From Hydractinia symbiolongicarpus (lineage: Eukaryota; Cnidaria; Hydrozoa; Anthoathecata; Hydractiniidae), in contig NC_079876.1 in NCBI RefSeq assembly GCF_029227915.1, positions 1,428,001-1,492,000 on the forward strand: DNA of 64,000 nucleotides. The letters run 5' to 3'. Under the pieces are notes generated by a model, which did no database searches, had not been told where the DNA came from, and saw only the letters and a list, made by a program, of their open reading frames with translations. Position numbers and translations under genes: made by a program. Below, in pieces: positions 23,655-35,349 of the stretch (within the stretch, counting starts at the first letter, position 1; each line of letters opens with the position of its first letter).

Positions 23655-26600
23655 ACTCGGCGCGTATAGTAAAAAGTATACAAAGAAAGTACCAAGGGAG
23701 TAAACTCATTTCCCGAACGATTTTTTATATTATTTTTTTACCACTAAACGCATGAGATTGGAGTTTTCAAAAATATTTTCATATTTGATGGGACACTGAA
23801 TAAAAGAAGTTTAAACGCCGGCAAACGAAAATCCGCGATTTCCCGTAAATCCCGAACTCGGCCCGTATAGTCAAAAGTATACAAAGAAAGTACCCAGGGA
23901 GTAAACTCATTTCCCGAACGATTTTTTAAATTATTTTTTCACCACTAAAACGCATGAGACTTGTAGTTTTCAAGAATGTTTTCATTTTTGATGAGACGCT
24001 GAATAAAAGAAGTTTAATCGCCAGCAAACGAAATCCCGCATTTTCCTGTAAATTCCGGGCTTGGCCCGTATAGTCAAAAGTATACAAAGAAAGTACCCAG
24101 GGAGTAAACTCATTTCCCGAACGATTTTTTATATTATTTTTTTACCACTAAACGCATGAGACTTGTAGTTTTTAAAAATGTTTTCATATTTGGTGGGACG
24201 CTGAATAAAAGAAGTTTAATCGCCGGCAAACGAAAATCCGCGATTCCCCGTAAATCCCGGACTCGGCCCGTATAGTCAAAAGTATACAAAGAAAGTACCC
24301 AGGGAGTAAACTCATTTCCCGAACGATTTTTTAAATTATTTTTTCACCACTAAAACGCATGAGACTTGTAGTTTTCAAAGATGTTTTCATTTTTGATGAG
24401 ACGCTTAATGAAAAAGGTTTAATCGCCGGCAAACGAAATCCCGCGTTTTCCCGTAAATGCGGGGCTTGGCCCGTATAGTCGAATGTATACAAAGAAAGTA
24501 CCCAGGGAGTAAACTCATTTCCCGAACGATTTTTAAAATTTTTTTTTCACCACTAAAACGCATGAGACTTGTAGTTTTCAAACATGTTTTCATTTTTGAT
24601 GAGACGCTTAATGAAAGAGGTTTAATCGCCGGCAAATGAAAACCTGCGATTTCCCGTAAATCCTGGACTCGGCCCGTATAGTTAAAAGTATACAAAGAAA
24701 GTACCCGGGGAGTAAACTCATTTCCCGAACGATTTTTTAAATTATTTTTTCACCACTAAAACGCATGAGACTTGTAGTTTTCAAAAATGTTTTCATTTTT
24801 GATGAGACGCTTAATGAAAGAGGTTTAATCGCCGGCAAACGAAATCCCGCGTTTTCCCGTAAATCCAGGGCTTGGCCCGTATAGTCGAATGTATACAAAG
24901 AAAGTACCCAGGGAGTAAACTCATTTCCCGAACGATTTTTTAAATTTTTTTTTTCACCACTAAAACGCATGAGACTTGTAGTTTTCAAAAATGTTTTCAT
25001 TTTTGATGAGACGCTTAATGAAAGAGGTTTAATCGCCGGAAAACGAAAACCTGCGATTTCCCGTAAATCGCGGGCTTGGCCCGTATAGTCGAATGTATAC
25101 AAAGAAAGTACCCTGTGAGTAAACTTATTTCCCGAACGATTTTTTAAATTATTATTTCACCAGTAAAACGCATAAGACTTGTAGTTTTTAAAACTGTTTT
25201 CATTTTTGATGAGACGCTGAATAAAAGCAGTTTAATCGCCGGCAAACGAAAACCTGCGATTTCCCTAAATCCCGGACTCGGCCCGTATAGTCAAAAGTAT
25301 ACAAAGAAAGTACCCAGGAAGTAAACTCATTTCCAGAACGATTTTTTAAATTATTTTTTCATCACTAAAACGCATAAGACTTGTAGTTTTCAAAAATGTT
25401 TTCATTTTTGATGAGACGCTGAATAAAAGAAGTTTAATCGCCGGCAAACGAAAACCCGCGATTTCCCGTAAATCCCGGGCTTGGCCCGTATACTCAAAAG
25501 TATACAAAGAAAGTACCCAGGGAGTAAACTCATTTCCCGAACGATTTTTTATATTATTTTTTTACCACTAAACGCATGAGACTTGTAGTTTTCAAAAATA
25601 TTTTCATATTTGATGGGACGCTGGATAAAAGAAGTTTAATCGCCGGCAAAGGAAAATCCGCGATTTCCAGTAAATCCCGGGCTTGGCCCGTATAGTCGAA
25701 AGTATACGAAGAAAGTACCCAGGGAGTAAACTCATTTCCCGTACGATTTTTTAAATTACTTTTTCACCACTAAAACGCATGAGACTTGTAGTTTTTAAAA
25801 ATGTTTTCATTTTTGATGAGACGCTGAATAAAAGAAGTTTAATCGCCGGAAAACGAAAACCTGCGATTTCCCGTAAATGCTGGACTCGGCCCGTATAGTC
25901 AAAAGTATACAAAGAAAGTACCCAGGGAGTAAACTCATTTCCGAAACGATTTTTTCAATTATCTTTTCACCACTAAAACGCATGAGACTTGCAGTTTTCA
26001 AAAATGTTTTCATTTTTGATGAGACGCTTAATAAAAGAGATTTAATCGCCGGCAAACGAAATCCCGCGATTTCCCGTAAATCCGGGGCTTGGCCCGTATA
26101 GTCGAATGTATACAAAGAAAGTACCCAGGGAGTAACCTCATTTCCCGAACGATTTTTTAAATTTTTTTTTCACCACTAAAACGCATGAGACTTGTAGTTT
26201 TCAAAAAAGTTTTCATTTTTGATGAGACGCTTAATGAAAGAGGTTTAATCGCCGGAAAACGAAAACCCGCGATTTCCCGTAAATCCCGGCTTGGCCCGTA
26301 TAGTCAAAAGTATACAAAGAAAGTACCCAGGGAGTAAACTCATTTCCCGACCGATTTTTTAAATTGTTTTTTCACCATTAAGACGCTTGAGACTCGTAGT
26401 TTTCAAAAATGTTTTCATTTTTGATGAGACGCTGAATAAAAGCAGTTTAATCGCCGGCAAACGAAAACCTGCGATTTCCCTAAATCCGGGACTCGGCCCG
26501 TATAGTCAAAAGTATACAAAGAAAGTACCCAGGGAGTAAACTCATTTCCAGAACGATTTTTTAAGTTATTTTTTCATCAATAAAACGCATAAGACTTGTA

Positions 26601-27098
26601 GTTTTTAAAAATGTTTTCATTTTTGATGAGACGCTGAATAAAAGAAGTTTAATCGCCGGCAAACGAAAACCCGCGATTTCCCGTAAATCCCGGGCTTGGC
26701 CCGTATAGTCAAAAGTATACAAAGAAAGTACCCAGGGAGTAAACTCATTTCCCGAACGATTTTTTATATTTTTTTTTTACCACTAAACGCATGAGACTTG
26801 TAGTTTTTAAAAATGTTTTCATATTTGATGGGACGCTGAATAAAAGAAGTTTAATCGCCGGCAAAGGAAAACCCGCGATTTCCCGTAAATCCCGGGCTTG
26901 GCCCGTATAGTCGAAAGTATACAAAGAAAGTACCCAGGGAGTAAACTCATTTCCCGTACGATTTTTTAAATTACTTTTCCACCACTAAAACGCATGATAC
27001 TTGTAGTTTTTAAAAATGTTTTCATTTTTGATGAGACGCTGAATAAAAGAAGTTTAATCGTCGGAAAACGAAAACCTGCGATTTCCCGTAAATCCTGG
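23655..27098 (+). repeat. 17-monomer HOR, copy 1 (about 3,443 bp)
   Basis: Starts inside a monomer at the private string CGGCGCGTATAGTAAAAAG and runs for about 17 units. Every private variant recurs 3,443-3,444 bp later. Examples are CGCATTTTCCTGTAAATTCC, AAATGCGGGGC, ATTTCCGAAACG with TTTCAATTATC, GACTTGCAG and CCCGTACG. The offset changes from 3,444 to 3,443 at a single T deletion in the second copy near 28,020. By eye about ten substitutions separate the copies. Confidence 0.9.
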
Positions 27099-30000
27099 AC
27101 TCGGCGCGTATAGTAAAAAGTATACAAAGAAAGTACCAAGGGAGTAAACTCATTTCCCGAACGATTTTTTATATTATTTTTTTACCACTAAACGCATGAG
27201 ATTGGAGTTTTCAAAAATATTTTCATATTTGATGGGACACTGAATAAAAGAAGTTTAAACGCCGGCAAACGAAAATCCGCGATTTCCCGTAAATCCCGAA
27301 CTCGGCCCGTATAGTCAAAAGTATACAAAGAAAGTACCCAGGGAGTAAACTCATTTCCCGAACGATTTTTTAAATTATTTTTTCACCACTAAAACGCATG
27401 AGACTTGTAGTTTTCAAGAATGTTTTCATTTTTGATGAGACGCTGAATAAAAGAAGTTTAATCGCCAGCAAACGAAATCCCGCATTTTCCTGTAAATTCC
27501 GGGCTTGGCCCGTATAGTCAAAAGTATACAAAGAAAGTACCCAGGGAGTAAACTCATTTCCCGAACGATTTTTTATATTATTTTTTTCCCACTAAACGCA
27601 TGAGACTTGTAGTTTTTAAAAATGTTTTCATATTTGATGGGACGCTGAATAAAAGAAGTTTAATCGCCGGCAAACGAAAATCCGCGATTCCCCGTAAATC
27701 CCGGACTCGGCCCGTATAGTCAAAAGTATACAAAGAAAGTACCCAGGGAGTAAACTCATTTCCCGAACGATTTTTTAAATTATTTTTTCACCACTAAAAC
27801 GCATGAGACTTGTAGTTTTCAAAGATGTTTTCATTTTTGATGAGACGCTTAATGAAAAAGGTTTAATCGCCGGCAAACGAAATCCCGCGTTTTCCCGTAA
27901 ATGCGGGGCTTGGCCCGTATAGTCGAATGTATACAAAGAAAGTACCCAGGGAGTAAACTCATTTCCCGAACGATTTTTAAAATTTTTTTTTCACCACTAA
28001 AACGCATGAGACTTGTAGTTTCAAACATGTTTTCATTTTTGATGAGACGCTTAATGAAAGAGGTTTAATCGCCGGCAAATGAAAACCTGCGATTTCCCGT
28101 AAATCCTGGACTCGGCCCGTATAGTTAAAAGTATACAAAGAAAGTACCCGGGGAGTAAACTCATTTCCCGAACGATTTTTTAAATTATTTTTTCACCACT
28201 AAAACGCATGAGACTTGTAGTTTTCAAAAATGTTTTCATTTTTGATGAGACGCTTAATGAAAGAGGTTTAATCGCCGGCAAACGAAATCCCGCGTTTTCC
28301 CGTAAATCCAGGGCTTGGCCCGTATAGTCGAATGTATACAAAGAAAGTACCCAGGGAGTAAACTCATTTCCCGAACGATTTTTTAAATTTTTTTTTTCAC
28401 CACTAAAACGCATGAGACTTGTAGTTTTCAAAAATGTTTTCATTTTTGATGAGACGCTTAATGAAAGAGGTTTAATCGCCGGAAAACGAAAACCTGCGAT
28501 TTCCCGTAAATCGCGGGCTTGGCCCGTATAGTCGAATGTATACAAAGAAAGTACCCTGTGAGTAAACTCATTTCCCGAACGATTTTTTAAATTATTATTT
28601 CACCAGTAAAACGCATAAGACTTGTAGTTTTTAAAACTGTTTTCATTTTTGATGAGACGCTGAATAAAAGCAGTTTAATCGCCGGCAAACGAAAACCTGC
28701 GATTTCCCTAAATCCCGGACTCGGCCCGTATAGTCAAAAGTATACAAAGAAAGTACCCAGGAAGTAAACTCATTTCCAGAACGATTTTTTAAATTATTTT
28801 TTCATCACTAAAACGCATAAGACTTGTAGTTTTCAAAAATGTTTTCATTTTTGATGAGACGCTGAATAAAAGAAGTTTAATCGCCGGCAAACGAAAACCC
28901 GCGATTTCCCGTAAATCCCGGGCTTGGCCCGTATACTCAAAAGTATACAAAGAAAGTACCCAGGGAGTAAACTCATTTCCCGAACGATTTTTTATATTAT
29001 TTTTTTACCACTAAACGCATGAGACTTGTAGTTTTCAAAAATATTTTCATATTTGATGGGACGCTGGATAAAAGAAGTTTAATCGCCGGCAAAGGAAAAT
29101 CCGCGATTTCCCGTAAATCCCGGGCTTGGCCCGTATAGTCGAAAGTATACGAAGAAAGTACCCAGGGAGTAAACTCATTTCCCGTACGATTTTTTAAATT
29201 ACTTTTTCACCACTAAAACGCATGAGACTTGTAGTTTTTAAAAATGTTTTCATTTTTGATGAGACGCTGAATAAAAGAAGTTTAATCGCCGGAAAACGAA
29301 AACCTGCGATTTCCCGTAAATGCTGGACTCGGCCCGTATAGTCAAAAGTATACAAAGAAAGTACCCAGGGAGTAAACTCATTTCCGAAACGATTTTTTCA
29401 ATTATCTTTTCACCACTAAAACGCATGAGACTTGCAGTTTTCAAAAATGTTTTCATTTTTGATGAGACGCTTAATAAAAGAGATTTAATCGCCGGCAAAC
29501 GAAATCCCGCGATTTCCCGTAAATCCGGGGCTTGGCCCGTATAGTCGAATGTATACAAAGAAAGTACCCAGGGAGTAACCTCATTTCCCGAACGATTTTT
29601 TAAATTTTTTTTTCACCACTAAAACGCATGAGACTTGTAGTTTTCAAAAAAGTTTTCATTTTTGATGAGACGCTTAATGAAAGAGGTTTAATCGCCGGAA
29701 AACGAAAACCCGCGATTTCCCGTAAATCCCGGCTTGGCCCGTATAGTCAAAAGTATACAAAGAAAGTACCCAGGGAGTAAACTCATTTCCCGACCGATTT
29801 TTTAAATTGTTTTTTCACCATTAAGACGCTTGAGACTTGTAGTTTTCAAAAATGTTTTCATTTTTGATGAGACGCTGAATAAAAGCAGTTTAATCGCCGG
29901 CAAACGAAAACCTGCGATTTCCCTAAATCCGGGACTCGGCCCGTATAGTCAAAAGTATACAAAGAAAGTACCCATGGAGTAAACTCATTTCCAGAACGAT

Positions 30001-30540
30001 TTTTTAAGTTATTTTTTCATCAATAAAACGCATAAGACTTGTAGTTTTTAAAAATGTTTTCATTTTTGATGAGACGCTGAATAAAAGAAGTTTAATCGCC
30101 GGCAAACGAAAACCCGCGATTTCCCGTAAATCCCGGGCTTGGCCCGTATAGTCAAAAGTATACAAAGAAAGTACCCAGGGAGTAAACTCATTTCCCGAAC
30201 GATTTTTTATATTTTTTTTTTACCACTAAACGCATGAGACTTGTAGTTTTTAAAAATGTTTTCATATTTGATGGGACGCTGAATAAAAGAAGTTTAATCG
30301 CCGGCAAAGGAAAACCCGCGATTTCCCGTAAATCCCGGGCTTGGCCCGTATAGTCGAAAGTATACAAAGAAAGTACCCAGGGAGTAAACTCATTTCCCGT
30401 ACGATTTTTTAAATTACTTTTTCACCACTAAAACGCATGATACTTGTAGTTTTTAAAAATGTTTTCATTTTTGATGAGACGCTGAATAAAAGAAGTTTAA
30501 TCGTCGGAAAACGAAAACCTGCGATTTCCCGTAAATCCTG
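27099..30540 (+). repeat. 17-monomer HOR, copy 2 (about 3,443 bp)
   Basis: Near-identical to 23,655-27,098. It differs at bases such as TTTTTTCCCAC for TTTTTTACCAC near 27,588, a missing T near 28,020, and ACCCATGGAG for ACCCAGGGAG near 29,970. After about 30,540 the sequence reads GGCCCGTATAGTCAAAAG instead of the copy-1 string, so the tandem run is exactly two copies. Both junctions lie inside a monomer core, not at a unit boundary. Confidence 0.9.
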
Positions 30541-33500
30541 GACTCGGCCCGTATAGTCAAAAGTATACAAAGAAAGTACCCAGGAAGTAAACTCATTTCC
30601 CGAACGATTTTTTATATTATTTTTTTACCACTAAACGCATGAGACTTGTAGTTTTTAAAAATGTTTTCATATTTGATGGGACGCTGAATAAAAGATGTTT
30701 AATCGCCGGCAAACGAAAATCCGCGATTTCCCGTAAATCCCGGACTCGGCCCGTATAGTCAAAAGTATACAAAGAAAGTACCCAGGGAGTAAACTCATTT
30801 CCCGAACGATTTTTTAAATTATTTTTTCACCACTAAAACGCATGAGACTTGTAGTTTTCAAAAATGTTTTCATTTTTGATGAGACGCTTAATGAAAAAGG
30901 TTTAATCGCCGGCAAACGAAATCCCGCGTTTTCCCGTAAATCCGGGGCTTGGCCCGTATAGTCGAATGTATACAAAGAAAGTACCCAGGGGGTAAACTCA
31001 TTTCCCGAACGATTTTTTAATTTTTTTTTCACCACTAAAACGCATGAGACTTGTAGTTTTCAAAAATGTTTTCATTTTTGATGAGACGCTTAATGAAAGA
31101 GGTTTAATCGCCGGCAAATGAAAACCTGCGATTTCCCGTAAATCCTGGACTCGGCCGGTATAGTTAAAAGTATACAAAGAAAGTATCCAGGGAGTAAACT
31201 CATTTCCCAAACGATTTTTTAAATTATTATTTCACCACTAAAACGCATGAGACTTGTAGTTTTCAAGAATGTTTTCATTTTTGATGAGACGCTGAATAAA
31301 AGCAGTTTAATCGCCGGCAAACGAAAACCCGCGATTTCCCGTAAATCCGGGGCTTGGCCCGTATAGTCGAATGTATACAAAGAAAGTACCCAGGGAGTAA
31401 CCTCATTTCCCGAACGATTTTTTAAATTTTTTTTTCACCACTAAAACGCATGAGACTTGTAGTTTTCAAAAATGTTTTCATTTTTGATGAGACGCTTAAT
31501 GAAAGAGGTTTAATCGCCGGAAAACGAAAACCCGCGATTTCCCGTAAATCCCGGCTTGGCCCGTATAGTCAAAAGTATACAAAGAAAGTACCCAGGGAGT
31601 AAACTCATTTCCCGACCGATTTTTTAAATTGTTTTTTCACCATTAAAACGCTTGAGACTTGTAGTTTTCAAAAATGTTTTCATTTTTGATGAGACGCTGA
31701 ATAAAAGCAGTTTAATCGCCAGCAAACGAAAACCTGCGATTTCCCTAAATCCGGGACTCGGCCCGTATAGTCAAAAGTATACAAAGAAAGTACCCAGGGA
31801 GTAAACTCATTTCCAGAACGATTTTTTAAGTTATTTTTTCATCAATAAAACGCATAAGACTTGTAGTTTTTAAAAATGTTTTCATTTTTGATGTGACGCT
31901 GAATAAAAGAAGTTTAATCGCCGGCAAACGAAAACCTGCGATTTCCCGTAAATCCCGGGCTTGGCCCGTATAGTCAAAAGTATACAAAGAAAGTACCCAT
32001 GGAGTAAACTCATTTCCCGACCGATTTTTTAAATTATTTTTTCACCATTAAAACGCATGAGGCTTGTAGTTTTCAAAAATGTTTTCATTTTTGATGAGAC
32101 GCTGAATAAAAGCAGTTTAATCGCCGGCAAACGAAAACCTGCGATTTCCCTAAATCCCGGACGCGGCCCGTATAGTCAAAAGTATACAAAGAAAGTACCC
32201 AGGGAGTAAACTCATTTCCAGAACGATTTTTTAAATTATTTTTTCTTCACTAAAACGCATAAGACTTGTAGTTTTTTAAAATGTTTTCATTTTTGATGAG
32301 ACGCTGAATAAAAGAAGTTTAATAGCCGGCAAACGAAAACCCGCGATTTCCCGTAAATCCCGGGCTTGGCCCGTATAGTCAAAAGTATACAAAGAAAGTA
32401 CCCAGGGAGTAAACTCATTTCCCGAACAATTTTTTATATTATTTTTTTATCACTACACGCATGAGACTTGTAGTTTTCAAAAATATTTTCATATTTGATG
32501 GGACGCTGAATAAAAGAAGTTTAATCGCCGGCAAACGAAAATTCGCGATTTCCCGCTAATCCCGGACTCGGCCCGTATAGTCAAAAGTATACAAAGAAAG
32601 TACCCAGGGAGTAAACTCATTTCCCGAACGATTTTTTAAATTATTTTTTCACCACTAAAACGCATGAGACTTGTAGTTTTCAAAAATGTTTTCATTTTTG
32701 ATGAGACGCTGAATAAAAGCAGTTTAATCGCCGGCAAACGAAAACCCGCGATTTGCCGTAAATCCGGGGCTTGGCCCGTATAGTCGAATGTATACAAAGA
32801 AAGTACCCAGGGAGTAAACTCATTTCCCGAACGATTTTTTAAATTTTTTTTTCACCACTAAAACGCATGAGACTTGTAGTTTTCAAAAATGTTTTCATTT
32901 TTGATGAGACGCTTAATGAAAGAGGTTTAATCGCCGGCAAACAAAAACCGCGATTTCCCGTAAATCCCGGCTTGGCCCGTATAGTCAAAAGTATACAAAG
33001 AAAGTACCCAGGGAGTAAACTCATTTCCCGACCGATTTTTTAAATTATTTTTTCACCATTAAAACGCATGAGACTTGTAGTTTTCAAAAATGTTTTCATT
33101 TTTGATGAGACGCTGAATAAAAGCAGTTTAATCGCCGGCAAACGAAAACCTGCGATTTCCCTAAATCCCGGACGCGGCCCGTATAGTCAAAAGTATACAA
33201 AGAAAGTACCCAGGGAGTAAACTCATTTCCAGAACGATTTTTTAAATTATTTTTTCTTCACTAAAACGCATAAGACTTGTAGTTTTTTAAAATGTTTTCA
33301 TTTTTGATGAGACGCTGAATAAAAGAAGTTTAATCGCCGGCAAACGTAAACCCGCGATTTCCCGTAAATCCCGGGCTTGGCCCGTATAGTCAAAAGTATA
33401 CAAAGAAAGTACCCAGGGAGTAAACTCATTTCCCGAACAATTTTTTATATTATTTTTTTACCACTACACGCATGAGACTTGTAGTTTTCAAAAATATTTT

Positions 33501-35349
33501 CATATTTGATGGGACGCTGAATAAAAGAATTTTAATCGCCGGCAAACGAAAATTCGCGATTTCCGCTAATCCCGGACTCGGCCCGTATAGTCAAAAGTAT
33601 ACAAAGAAAGTACCCAGGGAGTAAACTCATTTCCCGAACGATTTTTTAAATTATTTTTTCACCACTAAAACGCATGAGACTTGTAGTTTTCAAAAATGTT
33701 TTCATTTTTGATGAGACACTGAATAAAAGAAGTTTAATCGCCGGCAAGCGAAAACCCCTGATTTCCCGTAAATCTCGGTCTTGGCCCGTATAGTTAAAAG
33801 TATACAAAGAAAGTACCCAGGGAGTAAACTCATTTCTCGAACGATTTTTTAAATTACTTTTTCACCACTAAAACGCATGAGACTTGTAGTTTTCAAGAAT
33901 GTTTTCATTTTTGATGAGACGCTGAATAAAAGCAGTTTAATCGCCGGCAAACGAAAACCTGCGATTTCACTAAATCCGGGACTCGGCCCGTATAGTCAAA
34001 AGTATACAAAGAAAGTACCCAGGGAGTAAACTCATTTCCAGAACGATTTTTTAAGTTATTTTTTCATCAATAAAACGCATAAGACTTGTAGTTTTTAAAA
34101 ATGTTTTCATTTTTGATGAGACGCTGAATAAAAGAAGTTTAATCGCCGGCAAACGAAAACCCGCGATTTCCCGTAAATCCCGGGCTTGGCCCGTATAGTC
34201 AAAAGTATACAAAGAAAGTACCCAGGGAGTAAACTCATTTCCCGAACGATTTTTTAAATTATTTTTTCACCACTAAAGCCCATGAGACTTGTAGTTTTTA
34301 AAAATGTTTTCATTTTTGATGAGACGCTGAATAAGAGAAGTTTAATCGCCGGCAAACCAAAACCGCGATTTCCCGTAAATCCCGGCTTGGCCCGTATAGT
34401 CAAAAGTATACAAAGAAAGTACCCAGGGAGTAAACTCATTTCCCGACCGATTTTTTAAATTATTTTTTCACGATTAAAACGCATGAGACTTGTAGTTTTC
34501 AAAAATGTTTTCATTTTTGATGAGACGCTGAATAAAAGCAGTTTAATCGCCGGCAAACGAAAACCTGCGATTTCCCTAAATCCCGGACGCGGCCCGTATA
34601 GTCAAAAGTATACAAAGAAAGTACCCAGGGAGTAAACTCATTTCCAGAACGATTTTTTAAATTATTTTTTCTTCACTAAAACGCATAAGACTTGTAGTTT
34701 TTTAAAATGTTTTCATTTTTGATGAGACGCTGAATAAAAGAAGTTTAATCGCCGGCAAACGAAAACCCGCGATTTCCCGTAAATCCCGGGCTTGGCCCGT
34801 ATAGTCAAAAGTATACAAAGAAAGTACCCAGGGAGTAAACTCATTTCCCGAACAATTTTTTATATTATTTTTTTACCACTACACGCATGAGACTTTTAGT
34901 TTTCAAAAATATTTTCATATTTGATGGGACGCTGAATAAAAGAAGTTTAATCGCCGGCAAACGAAAATTCGCGATTTCCCGCTAATCCCGGACTCGGCCC
35001 GTATAGTCAAAAGTATACAAAGAAAGTACCCAGGGAGTAAACTCATTTCCCGAACGATTTTTTAAATTATTTTTTCACCACTAAAACGCATGAGACTTGT
35101 AGTTTTCAAAAATGTTTTCATTTTTGTTGAGACACTGAATAAAAGAAGTTTAATCGCCGGCAAACGAAAACCCCTGATTTCCCGTAAATCTCGGTCTTAA
35201 CCCGTATAGTCAAAAGTATACAAAGAAAGTACCCAGGGAGTAAACTCATTTCCCGAACGATTTTTTAAATTACTTTTTCACCACTAAAACGCATGAGACT
35301 TGTAGTTTTTAAAAATGTTTTCATTTTTGATGAGACGCTGAATAAAAGA
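30541..35349 (+). repeat. Mixed block with 1,011 bp and 1,415 bp local duplications
   Basis: Begins with C, B, F, G, B2, CCCGACCG-type and E units. The TTTTTTCTTCACTAAAACGC unit lies near 32,240, 33,251 and 34,666, which gives spacings of 1,011 bp (five monomers) and 1,415 bp (seven monomers). The 1,415 bp relation runs from about 32,940 to about 35,270 and includes the shared one-base-short core AACCGCGATTTCCC. CACTACACG C units follow each TTCTTCAC unit, near 32,425, 33,436 and 34,851. Confidence 0.78.
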
